A stretch of DNA of 64,000 nt. Origin: CAIVAT01 sp037128705 (GTDB lineage Bacteria; Bacteroidota; Bacteroidia; Bacteroidales; FEN-979). Below, piece after piece: positions 42,375-50,837 of this stretch; position 1 is the first letter of the stretch; the number at the start of each line of letters is the position of its first letter. The notes beneath the pieces are model-generated. The model saw only the letters and a list, made by a program, of their open reading frames with translations. It was not told where the DNA came from and ran no database searches. The translations under genes and the position numbers were made by a program. The stretch covers positions 62,001 through 126,000 of the forward strand of contig JBAXVX010000005.1 in NCBI GenBank assembly GCA_037128705.1, read 5' to 3'.

Positions 42375-43787
42375 TTACAGAATAACCGGAGCAATTTTAC
42401 CTGTTTTACGGCTCTCCTCAGCTGCAAAACCCATCAAATGGCTTTCAATCGACTGGTCAATGGTAGAGGTCAGGTATGTTGGATCCTGATTGGCAACGGC
42501 CTTCACAAAATCACGCATCAGGAGCCAATCTCCGCCGCCATGACCGCTGTTTTTATAATTCTCGACCTCTTCCGCCTTCGGTACCAGGGTAATGCTTTTC
42601 TCTGTTCTGAAATCATTGATGGTCAATTCTTCCATATCCCCGACCATGTCGCCCATCGATCCCATCACCGGGGTACGTCGACCCATGTATGAGGTAAAAG
42701 CTTCCATGGAGAAGTTGGCGGTAACCTGGTCGTCAAACTGAATGGAGGCGATGTAATGGTCAGGCTGGTCATTCTCCATCCTGTATACACAACGGCCATA
42801 GTTGGTCGTGCGCAGGTATTCGAGGATGGCCTCCCCTTGTTTCTCTTTCTCCTCCGGAAGGTCAAAAACATAGAGCCATCCCCGTTTACGGTAATAGATT
42901 TTCATGGCGGAATAGGGACATTCAGCTTCAAGGACACATCCGTTCATACAGCGGTCGGTAGAGCCTTTCGGTGCATTTTCTTTGCGGAACCATTTCAGGT
43001 CGCCCATGGCTGCAATGCTTGTACTCTTTTTTCCGATCATCCAGCGCAGGATGTCGAGATCGTGACAACTCTTGGCCAGGATAATCGGCGTGGTCTGTTT
43101 TGAGTCATGCCAGTTTCCGCGAACATAGGAGTGCGACATATGGATGTGATCAATGGGCTCCATATGCTGTATGCTTACGAGCTCGCCGATGGCACCCTCT
43201 TCAATCAGCTTTTTCATTTTGATGAAATAGGGAGAATAGCGCAACACGTGACATATCGCAACAATTCTCCCGGTCTTTTTGGTCATGGCAAGGATGTCCC
43301 TGCATTGCTGGGCGGTTTGAGCCATGGGTTTCTCAAGCAGCACATCATATCCCATTTCCAGGGCCGTCATGCAGGGCACATAGTGCAGATTATCGGGCAT
43401 GGTGATGATGATGACATCAGCGAACTTTGTTTTTTTGAACACATCTTCCCAGGTTTTGAACCTGTTTTCTTCAGGGATGTTGTGTTTTTTTGTGTACCGT
43501 TCATTCCTGATCGCAATGGGTTCTGCCACCCCGACAATGGATATCTGTTCAGGAAAGTTCGATACGTAATCTCCATACGTATTGCCCCTGCTTCCGGCCC
43601 CGCAGGTGATGGCTGTGATGGGTCTCTTCAGGGGATTATCAAGGGGTTGATAAACCTCGTCGAAGTTGAGCCCATATTCATAAACGTTGTCGGAGATCTG
43701 TGTAAATCCCTTGAAACCTAGTGCTGCAGCTCCAATGGTGAGCCCCATGGTCCTGAGGGCCTGCCGGCGTGTAATGTATCGTTTCAT
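42375..43787 (-). CDS. Tat-exported Gfo/Idh/MocA-family oxidoreductase
   Basis: A 470-residue NAD(P)-dependent oxidoreductase. The start at 43787 (MKRYITRRQALRTMG) gives a twin-arginine signal, so the protein is folded with its cofactor before export. A Rossmann domain contains ITCGAGSRGNTYGDY, and the EKP motif of the family appears as LLEKPMAQTAQQC. The long C-terminal domain contains CHDLDILRWMIGKKS. A cysteine pair (CMNGCVLEAECPYSAM) may bind metal. Relatives in Bacteroidota act on sugars and are often exported. The substrate is unknown. Confidence 0.88.
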   Translation of the reverse strand: MKRYITRRQALRTMGLTIGAAALGFKGFTQISDNVYEYGLNFDEVYQPLDNPLKRPITAITCGAGSRGNTYGDYVSNFPEQISIVGVAEPIAIRNERYTKKHNIPEENRFKTWEDVFKKTKFADVIIITMPDNLHYVPCMTALEMGYDVLLEKPMAQTAQQCRDILAMTKKTGRIVAICHVLRYSPYFIKMKKLIEEGAIGELVSIQHMEPIDHIHMSHSYVRGNWHDSKQTTPIILAKSCHDLDILRWMIGKKSTSIAAMGDLKWFRKENAPKGSTDRCMNGCVLEAECPYSAMKIYYRKRGWLYVFDLPEEKEKQGEAILEYLRTTNYGRCVYRMENDQPDHYIASIQFDDQVTANFSMEAFTSYMGRRTPVMGSMGDMVGDMEELTINDFRTEKSITLVPKAEEVENYKNSGHGGGDWLLMRDFVKAVANQDPTYLTSTIDQSIESHLMGFAAEESRKTGKIAPVIL

Positions 43788-43838
43788 AAGCAAAAATTAC
43801 AGACACGAAGGTATTAAGAACTCTGTGGAATTTAGCGA

Positions 43839-43846
43839 TATCTTTG
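43839..43846 (+). promoter_or_regulatory. Bacteroidota -7 box (TATCTTTG) of the TfoX-like gene
   Basis: Exact TAnnTTTG, 31 bp before the ATG at 43877. No good -33 box. Confidence 0.45.
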
Positions 43847-43876
43847 CAATATTATTTTCATTTAAACAATAGAGCG

Positions 43877-44224
43877 ATGGCTTACGATGAAAATTTAGCC
43901 GACCGGATCAGGCATAAATTCAGGGAGCTGGACATTCCATTTGAGGATAAAAAAATGATGGGTGGGATCTGCTTCCTGGTGAATGAAAAAATGTGTGTTG
44001 GCGTTATAAAAGAGAAAATGATGGCCCGGATTGATCCCGAAAAAAGCGAAGAGGCTTTTGCCAGGAAGGGGTGTCGTGAAATGGATTTTACCCACCGCCC
44101 CATGAAGGGTTTTATTTTTGTAGAACCCGAAGGAATTGATATGGACAAGGACCTTGAATATTTCATCCGGCTGGCCATGGAATACAATCCCAAAGCGAAA
44201 TCGAGTAAGAAAAAAACATCCTGA
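43877..44224 (+). CDS. TfoX/Sxy N-terminal domain protein
   Basis: A 115-residue protein starting MAYDENLADRIRHKF; the frame open from 43844 crosses the promoter box and is rejected. It matches the TfoX N-terminal family: MMGGICFLVNEKMCVGVIKEKMMARIDPE and DFTHRPMKGFIFVEPEGID. In Proteobacteria, Sxy/TfoX controls competence. The short single-domain Bacteroidota members have no shown role. The lysine/serine tail is not conserved. A GNAT gene follows after 29 bp. Confidence 0.88.
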   Translation: MAYDENLADRIRHKFRELDIPFEDKKMMGGICFLVNEKMCVGVIKEKMMARIDPEKSEEAFARKGCREMDFTHRPMKGFIFVEPEGIDMDKDLEYFIRLAMEYNPKAKSSKKKTS

Positions 44225-44253
44225 CCCCGTTTTTTCTCATTAAATTCCTTCAC

Positions 44254-44775
44254 ATGATCCAATTCAAGCTTCGTCGGTGGACTTTAAATGACCTTGATAA
44301 CCTGGTTGTTTTCGCCAACAATAAGAAAATTTCAGACAACCTGACCGATGCATTTCCCCATCCCTATAAAAGAGAGGATGGCATTGCTTACATAACCACC
44401 TTCGGAGCGGAAAGCCCGCAGCGGATTTTTGCCATTGAAGTGGAGGGCATTGCCTGTGGTTCCATCGGGTTATACCCGCAGGCTGATGTGCACAGGAAAA
44501 ATGCCGAAATGGGATATTGGCTGGCAGAACCTTACTGGGGAAAGGGAATTGTAACTGAGGCTGTCAGGCAAACCATAGCCTATGGCTTCCAAACTTTCGA
44601 TATCACCCGGATATTTGCACGGCCCTATTCAACCAACCTGGCCTCGCAACGGGTGCTTGAAAAAGCCGGGATGAAGCTTGAAGGCCGTTTTGAAAAGGCG
44701 CTTTTCAAAAACGGGAAATTCCTTGACGAACTCATCTTTTCCATTTCCATACCATCGGGCCCGGCTAAAACATGA
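44254..44775 (+). CDS. GNAT acetyltransferase (RimJ/RimL-like)
   Basis: A 173-residue protein of the Acetyltransf_3 family, which includes ribosomal-protein N-acetyltransferases and enzymes acting on small molecules. Visible features are the N-terminal LRRWTLNDLDNLVVFANNK, the strand AEMGYWLAEPYWGKGIVTEAV with the acetyl-CoA loop, and the C-terminal NLASQRVLEKAGMKLEGRF. The substrate is unknown. It lies close behind the TfoX-like gene and may share its transcript. Confidence 0.9.
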   Translation: MIQFKLRRWTLNDLDNLVVFANNKKISDNLTDAFPHPYKREDGIAYITTFGAESPQRIFAIEVEGIACGSIGLYPQADVHRKNAEMGYWLAEPYWGKGIVTEAVRQTIAYGFQTFDITRIFARPYSTNLASQRVLEKAGMKLEGRFEKALFKNGKFLDELIFSISIPSGPAKT

Positions 44776-44846
44776 CACCCTTCCTCCCCCTGCTCCCCTG
44801 ATATGATTCGCCAAAACTTAAACAGTTTCTGGAATGAAAGATAGGC

Positions 44847-44854
44847 TATCTTTG
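44847..44854 (+). promoter_or_regulatory. Bacteroidota -7 box (TATCTTTG) of the SDR gene
   Basis: Exact TAnnTTTG with TTTC at 44826-44829 as a weak -33 box (17-bp spacer). Predicted leader to the ATG at 44881 about 20 nt. Confidence 0.5.
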
Positions 44855-44880
44855 CCTGTTATCAATAAAAACAGACGATC

Positions 44881-46305
44881 ATGAAGATCCTGCTTACGGG
44901 TGCCACCGGGTATATTGCCAAGCGACTCCTGCCGGTTTTACTGGAAACCGGTCATGAAGTTGTATGTTGTGTTAGGGATACCAACCGATTCGATGCAAGC
45001 AGATTTCATACTGATCATTTGAGCGTGGTAGAAGTGGACTTTTTAAGGCCAAAGGAGCTGGACCGTATTCCGGAGGACATTGATGTGGCCTTTTACCTGA
45101 TTCATTCCATGGCCTCCTCCCACAAAAGTTTCGAAAAGCTGGAAGCCACATCCGCAGCAAATTTTAAAATGCGGTTGGAAAAAACCCGGGTAAAGCAGGT
45201 CATTTACCTGAGCGGAATCGTAAATGAAAAGGAACTTTCCAAACACCTTTCCTCGAGGAAAAACGTGGAGGAGATCCTCTCTTCCCAGGTTTATTCACTG
45301 ACAACATTGAAAGCCGGGATCATCGTCGGTTCGGGAAGTGCCTCCTTTGAAATCATCCGTGACCTGGTTGAGAAACTGCCTGTGATGGTCGCACCAAGAT
45401 GGCTCGGTACGAGAAGCCAGCCCATTGCGATCCGCAATGTGGTTCAGTACCTGTCGGGTGTGATGCTGAAACAGGAAACCTTCGGTAAAAGCTATGATAT
45501 CGGGGGGCCTGATGTGCTTACTTACAAGGAAATGCTGCTGCGGTTTGCAAGAATCCGCGGGCTCAGGAGATGGATCTATGTTGTTCCTGTCATGACTCCC
45601 CACCTTTCATCTTACTGGCTGACTTTTATCACCCCCATCTCTTTTTCATTTGCCAATCATCTTGTAAACAGTATGAAGGTGGAGGTGGTTTGCAAAGACA
45701 ATGACCTGGAAAAAATGCTTGGGATAGTCCCCATCACCTATGATAAAGCCATTGAACTGGCTTTTGACCGCATTGAACAGCAACAAGTCCTCTCAAGCTG
45801 GAAAGATGCACTGACCAGTCCTGTGCTGGAAAAGGGTTTATCCAGGCTTATCGAGGTCCCGGTCTACGGCTGTTACAAGGATATCAGGAAACGCAAAGTT
45901 TCAGATACCGGGAAAGCTCTGGAAAGGATCTGGTCCATCGGCGGAGAAAACGGATGGTATTATGCCGACCTGTTGTGGAACATCAGGGGGTTTATGGATA
46001 AAATGATCGGTGGGGTGGGCATTGAAAGGGGAAGAACCAGCCCCGGGGAAATTACAGCGGGAGATGCCCTCGATCTGTGGAGGGTCATTTATACTGATAA
46101 AAAGGAGATGAGATTCCTGCTTTATGCCGAGATGAAACTTCCCGGCGAAGCCTGGCTTGAATTTTACATTGACCGGGAAAACATCCTGAACCAAACGGCT
46201 ACCTTCCGCCCAAAAGGAATCTGGGGAAGGCTTTACTGGTTCTGCATGCTCCCGTTCCACGGTTTGATATTCAGGGGAATGATCAGGAATATCGCCAAAC
46301 CCTGA
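44881..46305 (+). CDS. SDR-type NAD(P)-binding protein with DUF2867-like C-terminus
   Basis: A 474-residue protein. The N-terminal Rossmann domain is of the extended/atypical SDR type (ILLTGATGYIAKRLLPVLL, FYLIHSMASSHKSFEK, VIYLSGIVNE). After about residue 310 comes a domain that I match to DUF2867 (WSIGGENGWYYADLLW, GRTSPGEITAGDALDLWRV, AEMKLPGEAWLEFYI). Related proteins lack the classical YxxxK pair. Function is unknown; an oxidoreductase or a nucleotide-sensing role are both possible. It is convergent with the cytochrome operon, with 31 bp between. Confidence 0.85.
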   Translation: MKILLTGATGYIAKRLLPVLLETGHEVVCCVRDTNRFDASRFHTDHLSVVEVDFLRPKELDRIPEDIDVAFYLIHSMASSHKSFEKLEATSAANFKMRLEKTRVKQVIYLSGIVNEKELSKHLSSRKNVEEILSSQVYSLTTLKAGIIVGSGSASFEIIRDLVEKLPVMVAPRWLGTRSQPIAIRNVVQYLSGVMLKQETFGKSYDIGGPDVLTYKEMLLRFARIRGLRRWIYVVPVMTPHLSSYWLTFITPISFSFANHLVNSMKVEVVCKDNDLEKMLGIVPITYDKAIELAFDRIEQQQVLSSWKDALTSPVLEKGLSRLIEVPVYGCYKDIRKRKVSDTGKALERIWSIGGENGWYYADLLWNIRGFMDKMIGGVGIERGRTSPGEITAGDALDLWRVIYTDKKEMRFLLYAEMKLPGEAWLEFYIDRENILNQTATFRPKGIWGRLYWFCMLPFHGLIFRGMIRNIAKP

Positions 46306-46336
46306 ATCCTACCAAACAGGATCTTCGGGTGTATCC

Positions 46337-47065
46337 TTATTTGATATCGCTCGCTTTGGCCTCTTCCATGATAACATCATATTTATAACCTGAACCAAAA
46401 TCCTTGTCCAGTATGATGATGCCCTTGAAAGTAACCATTTTACCAACTGAAAGACTGTCAAGTGTAGTCACTGCCAGATCGAAATGATCAGAAAAATCGG
46501 TCCCGTCCTGGATATGAATCCAGTTTTTTTGCATAACGGCTTGGTTATACCGGACAATCTTACCCCGGATAATCACCGGCTTTCCGGCGTAGTTTTGTTT
46601 ATTCTTGTACAATTCCGAGATGGTAATGCCGCCTTTCGGGGTTTCAACCTTTATATCAGGCCAGCGCTCAATTTTCACCTTTCCTGGTGTCAATTGAGGA
46701 GTTGTGGCTACCGGGGCTGTGGCCAGTGTACTGCTTGGATCTTCAACAAAAAAAATCGCGGGAAATGTACGCCCAAGTTCCTTGCTTAAAAAATTTTTCA
46801 TTTCAGAAGCCCTTGAATAATAGAGCGAATCACCCTGTTTGATGGCAATTTTAACGATAGCAATCCAGAAATTGTTTTTGTTCTCTTCAACCTGGAGGTA
46901 GGTATAATTTGAAGTTTGTATAACCTCGGTCACCACAACACCATGGGTGCCTGGAGGAAGGGTCGCTCCTTTGCTTTTTTCACCACTTCGGTAGCAGGTT
47001 GTCAGAACAAAAAATATCCCAAGAATCAATAATACGATGATAAAGATTATCTTATTTCTATTCAT
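46337..47065 (-). CDS. Anchored double OB-fold protein (NrfJ-like plus tRNA_anti-like)
   Basis: A 242-residue protein; start at 47065 (MNRNKIIF) since a promoter box lies at 47098-47105 in the longer frame. An N-terminal hydrophobic segment ends in LTTC, so it is membrane-anchored or a lipoprotein. The first domain resembles small proteins encoded beside multihaem cytochromes (HGVVVTEVIQTSNYTYLQV ... FWIAIVKIAIKQGDSL ... GRTFPAIFFV). The second is a tRNA_anti-like OB fold (GKPVIIRGKIVRYNQ ... NWIHIQDGT ... KMVTFKGII). It is the last gene of the redox operon. It probably assists cytochrome or metal-centre assembly in the envelope (inference). It contains no haem motif. Confidence 0.75.
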   Translation of the reverse strand: MNRNKIIFIIVLLILGIFFVLTTCYRSGEKSKGATLPPGTHGVVVTEVIQTSNYTYLQVEENKNNFWIAIVKIAIKQGDSLYYSRASEMKNFLSKELGRTFPAIFFVEDPSSTLATAPVATTPQLTPGKVKIERWPDIKVETPKGGITISELYKNKQNYAGKPVIIRGKIVRYNQAVMQKNWIHIQDGTDFSDHFDLAVTTLDSLSVGKMVTFKGIIILDKDFGSGYKYDVIMEEAKASDIK

Positions 47066-47097
47066 AAAAATGTGTGTTTTAATATATTTTGAGGGCA

Positions 47098-47105
47098 CAA
47101 AGATA
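47098..47105 (-). promoter_or_regulatory. Bacteroidota -7 box (TATCTTTG) of the OB-fold gene
   Basis: On the minus strand TATCTTTG, 32 bp before the ATG at 47065. This would let the last gene of the redox operon be transcribed on its own. Confidence 0.45.
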
Positions 47106-47213
47106 AGTATTATTCATGGAAAAACGACTCATGGAATGCCAGCGAGGGGACTCCTGCCAGGATACAGGATCATCCGGTTGCGCAAAGGCAATGCATAGTC
47201 CATATTTTATCGG

Positions 47214-50200
47214 TTATTCAGATCTAAAGATGCTGTTCATCATTTTCCCTGCATTTCCGGTTGGATGGCAATTATAACAGGCAGTGCTGTTATAGGTGTA
47301 TCCCGGAACACCATTGTGATGGCTGTTGGTCGATGACTGGGAATGGCAGGAGGTGGTACATGTGAATACCGCGTAATTTGCGGCATTTGGATGACAATCG
47401 GTACAGCTATTCCAGTGGCCGTTATGCTTTCCTGAATAAATCGGGAAGTAGAGGACATCATGGTTCCAGGTGGCGGGGACCCATGCGGATTGATTATGAC
47501 ACGTGGTACAGGTGGTTGGGAACTGTGCAGCAGCATGGTTTGGATTGGTTGTTTGGTTGTAATTTGCCAAATGACAACCAACGCAGGTGTTGGGGGTGTT
47601 GTTGTAATTGCCGTTATGGCAGACGACGCAGTTGTTAGCAATGGCAATATGGGCTCCGGCCAGCACATAATAGTTATTGTGGATCGGGAAGGTGGCAGGG
47701 GTCCAGTTTGGGTCGGTGGTGTGGCATGTTTCGCAGGTTGTCGGGATGTTGATGGCCGCATGGTTGGGGTTGGTCGTTGCATTAAAATTTGGCAAGTGGC
47801 AACCAACGCAGGTATTGGGGGTATTGACATAATTTCCCTGGTGGCATGCATAGCAATTGTTTGCAATCGTGGCATGGGCCCCTGTGAGCGGGTACACATT
47901 GTTGTGGTTAAACGTTGATGGGACCCATGCGGTGGTTGAATGACATATTTGGCAATCAGTAGGGAAGTTGGAGGTAATATGATTCGGGTTTGTTGTGGCA
48001 TTGAAATTTGCCAGGTGACATCCTACGCAGGTATTGGGCGGGTTAACGTAATTTCCATTATGGCAGAGAACGCAATTGTTCGCAATGGTTGCGTGTGCGC
48101 CCGTGAGCGGATAATAGTTGTTATGGTTAAAAGTTGAAGGAATCCAGGCAGTTTGCGTATGGCATGTTTCACAGGTGGTCGGAAACTGTGCCGTTACATG
48201 GTTTGGATTGGTTGTTTGATTGAAGTTAGCCTGGTGACAGCCGTAACAGGTGTTGGGGGTGTTATTGTAATTGCCGTTGTGGCATACCACGCAGTTGTTG
48301 GCTATGGCAACATGCGCCCCGGCAAGTACATAATAGTTATTGTGGATCGGGAATGTAGCCGGGTTCCAGTTTGGGTTGGTGGTATGACAGGTTTCGCAGG
48401 TGGTTGGAATGTTAATGGCCGAATGATTCGGGTTGGTGGTGGTATTATAATTGGGCGTGTGGCATCCGACGCAGGTATTGGGTGGATTGACATAATTTCC
48501 GTTATGGCAGGCAACGCAATTGTTGGCAATGGTTGCATGGCCCCCGGTGAGCGGATAAGAGTTGTTATGGTTGAATGTGGACGGGTTCCATGCCGTTTGA
48601 GTATGACAGGTTTCGCAGCTGGTTGGAAACTGTGCAGCCACATGGTTTGGATTGGTCGTTTGATTGAAGTTTGCCTGGTGACAGCCATAACAGGTGCTGG
48701 GGGTGTTATTGTAATTTCCGTTGTGGCATACCACACAGTTGCTGGCTATGGCAACATGCGCCCCGGCAAGTAGATAATAGTTATTGTGGATCGGGAATGT
48801 AGCCGGGTTCCAGTTTGGGTTGGTGGTATGACAGGTTTCGCAGGTGGTTGGTATGCTGATGGCCGCATGGTTTGGATTTGTCGATCCGTTATAATTGGTC
48901 TGGTGACATCCCACACAGGTATTGGGGGTGGTGATATAATTTCCCTGGTGACAAGTAAAACAATTATTCGCGATCGTTGCATGGGCTCCGGTGAGCGGAT
49001 ACACGTTGTTATGATTAAAGTTGGAGGGAGCCCAAGCAGTGTTTGAATGACATATTTCACAATTTGTCGGGAAGTTGGAAGTAATGTGATTCGGATTTGT
49101 CGTTGCATTGAAATTTGTAAGATGACAGCCCACACAGGTATTTGGTGTGTTGATATAACTCCCCTTATGGCAGGCATTACAATTATTGGCAATGGCAGCA
49201 TGGGCTCCGGTGAGCGGATACACGTTGTTGTGATTAAAGTTGGATGGAGTCCAGGCCGATTGTGAATGACAAATTTCGCAGTTGGTAGGAAACTGTGCAG
49301 ACGGATGGTTTGGGTTGGTTGTTTGATTGAAATTGGTCAGGTGGCATCCGACACAGGTGCTGGGGGTAGCATTGTAATTGCCATTGTGGCATGAAACACA
49401 ATTACTGGAGATGGGAATATGTGCACCGGTAATCACATAATAGTTACTATGGATGGGAAAAGCAGCAGGTTTCCAGCCGGGCTGCGTTGTATGGCAGGTT
49501 TCACAGGTAGTAGGAACATTGATCAGGGCGTGGTTCGGATTGGTTGTTTTATTAAAATCCGTATTGTGACAGCTATTGCATATGGTGGAGGTACCGGCAT
49601 AACCAGAAGCATGGCATTTAATACAGTCGGTCGTGAGATGTGCCCCTGTTAAAGGGAATGCAGAGGTGCTGTGATTAAATGATCCTTCGGCAGAACCGGT
49701 CGGATGACATTCAAGACAGGCCGGGCTGTTATACGCATATCCCTGGGTTTCATGATGCTTATTGTCCATGTCGGATTGATTGTGATCATGACAATCAATG
49801 CATGTAAATTGGATATAGTTGGTGGAATTGGGATGGCATTGTGTACAATTATCCCATGCTTTTCCCTTGTTGTGTTTCCCGGAATATATAGGAAATGATT
49901 TTGCATCATGCTCCCTGTATTCAGCAGGTTTCCATCCCGGCGTTGTTGTATGACAATCGGAACAGTTGGTCGAAAAATCAAGCTGGGTATGGCTTGGATT
50001 GGTGGTATTGTTGTAGTTGGTCTGGTGGCATGAAATACAGAGCGGGGAGGTGCTTGCATAATCCGGGGTCTTATGACAATCCTGGCAATTTTTAATGTCG
50101 TGGCCACCGGTGAGTGGAAAGAAATTGTGATTGATCCCTGCCCCGGTCCATGATATGGAAGTCATGTTGTGACAATCAGTGCAATTTGTAGAGAATCCAC

Positions 50201-50720
50201 CGGCCTGATGATTCGGGTTGGTGGTGGCTGCATAATCCTTCTGATGACAATCAATGCACTCGATACCAAGCGGACCGAAAAGCAGGAGATTGGAAGAGGC
50301 ATTCGTATGGCAGGCATAGCAATCGGCCGTTACATGGGCCCCGACCAGAGGGAAACGACTCCGCTGATGGATCTCTGTAATATTATTCACGACCCACGAA
50401 ACCGGGGTATGGCATCTGGAACACTCTGGCCCCACGGTTTGATTATGGATGTCGGTATGACAGGAATTACACTCTTTGCCTGCTTTTGAAAATTCCAGTG
50501 AAGTATGACACAGTTTGCACGAAACAGACTGGTGCTGTCCAACCAATGGGAACTTTGTTGTTCCGTGGTCGAATGAGAGTGTTTTGAGATCTATTTTCCA
50601 ACCTGTGGTGTTATGGCAATCCATGCAGTTTACAGCAAAACCGTCTCCATGCGGCGATTTTTGTGAAAACAGGCTTAATGAAAACACCAAAGACAGAATT
50701 ATGGATAACAATATTCTCAT
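47214..50720 (-). CDS. Giant exported multihaem c-type cytochrome (about 46 haem sites)
   Basis: A 1168-residue exported protein; start at 50720 (MRILLSIIL), which opens a signal peptide ending at FSQ. By my count it has 45 CXXCH motifs plus one CX3CH (CTTSCH) near the C-terminus. The first part (haems 1-16) is irregular. Then come nine tri-haem units of 73 or 75 residues, each with three CXXCH and three further histidines (NPNH, FNHN or IHNN, GAH) that could be distal ligands. No T9SS domain, catalytic haem (CXXCK) or membrane anchor is seen. It is likely a periplasmic or surface electron wire. The N-terminal 300 residues are nearly those of the 31-haem protein. Confidence 0.93.
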   Translation of the reverse strand: MRILLSIILSLVFSLSLFSQKSPHGDGFAVNCMDCHNTTGWKIDLKTLSFDHGTTKFPLVGQHQSVSCKLCHTSLEFSKAGKECNSCHTDIHNQTVGPECSRCHTPVSWVVNNITEIHQRSRFPLVGAHVTADCYACHTNASSNLLLFGPLGIECIDCHQKDYAATTNPNHQAGGFSTNCTDCHNMTSISWTGAGINHNFFPLTGGHDIKNCQDCHKTPDYASTSPLCISCHQTNYNNTTNPSHTQLDFSTNCSDCHTTTPGWKPAEYREHDAKSFPIYSGKHNKGKAWDNCTQCHPNSTNYIQFTCIDCHDHNQSDMDNKHHETQGYAYNSPACLECHPTGSAEGSFNHSTSAFPLTGAHLTTDCIKCHASGYAGTSTICNSCHNTDFNKTTNPNHALINVPTTCETCHTTQPGWKPAAFPIHSNYYVITGAHIPISSNCVSCHNGNYNATPSTCVGCHLTNFNQTTNPNHPSAQFPTNCEICHSQSAWTPSNFNHNNVYPLTGAHAAIANNCNACHKGSYINTPNTCVGCHLTNFNATTNPNHITSNFPTNCEICHSNTAWAPSNFNHNNVYPLTGAHATIANNCFTCHQGNYITTPNTCVGCHQTNYNGSTNPNHAAISIPTTCETCHTTNPNWNPATFPIHNNYYLLAGAHVAIASNCVVCHNGNYNNTPSTCYGCHQANFNQTTNPNHVAAQFPTSCETCHTQTAWNPSTFNHNNSYPLTGGHATIANNCVACHNGNYVNPPNTCVGCHTPNYNTTTNPNHSAINIPTTCETCHTTNPNWNPATFPIHNNYYVLAGAHVAIANNCVVCHNGNYNNTPNTCYGCHQANFNQTTNPNHVTAQFPTTCETCHTQTAWIPSTFNHNNYYPLTGAHATIANNCVLCHNGNYVNPPNTCVGCHLANFNATTNPNHITSNFPTDCQICHSTTAWVPSTFNHNNVYPLTGAHATIANNCYACHQGNYVNTPNTCVGCHLPNFNATTNPNHAAINIPTTCETCHTTDPNWTPATFPIHNNYYVLAGAHIAIANNCVVCHNGNYNNTPNTCVGCHLANYNQTTNPNHAAAQFPTTCTTCHNQSAWVPATWNHDVLYFPIYSGKHNGHWNSCTDCHPNAANYAVFTCTTSCHSQSSTNSHHNGVPGYTYNSTACYNCHPTGNAGKMMNSIFRSE
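47496..49400 (-). repeat. Nine tandem tri-haem repeats, 219 or 225 bp
   Basis: The same codon pair in the middle haem of each unit recurs at 47583, 47808, 48027, 48246, 48471, 48690, 48915, 49134 and 49353, so spacings are 225, 219, 219, 225, 219, 225, 219 and 219 bp. The 225-bp form codes CETCHTTNPNW with IHNNYYVLAGAH; the 219-bp form codes CETCHTQTAW with FNHNNVYPLTGAH. The mixed order suggests duplication of blocks of two or three units. Confidence 0.85.
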
Positions 50721-50745
50721 TTGAACTCTTTTAATTTGTAAAGTG
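50700..50745 (-). repeat. Relic of the 20-haem gene's 3' end upstream of the 46-haem gene
   Basis: The sequence just before the ATG at 50720 (about 50713-50743) matches 54878-54907, where the 20-haem gene ends and the 31-haem gene starts. Shared bases include TTTGTAAAG and CATTTGAA on the plus strand. This looks like a scar of a duplication that carried the 31-haem gene and the tail of its neighbour. Confidence 0.55.
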
Positions 50746-50837
50746 CACACCATTTCCATTGTCCTGTGGGTGTTTTGACAAGTTACTCCAAAAAAGGAGG
50801 GCAGTGAATAATTCAGGATATCAACCGGATTTCCGGT

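Noticed and set aside
43107..43721. 204-residue open frame antisense to the Gfo/Idh/MocA gene
   Set aside because: No recognisable domain; the minus-strand gene has clear family motifs.
47240..50107. Many long open frames on both strands across the multihaem genes (for example 48153-48773 plus, 47240-48001 minus)
   Set aside because: They mirror the repeat-rich cytochrome codons, have no signal peptide or domain, and are all explained by the CXXCH frame.
50780..50805. Small hairpin CTCC-AAAAAA-GGAG between the barrel and the 46-haem gene
   Set aside because: Four base pairs with no T-run; too weak for a terminator.
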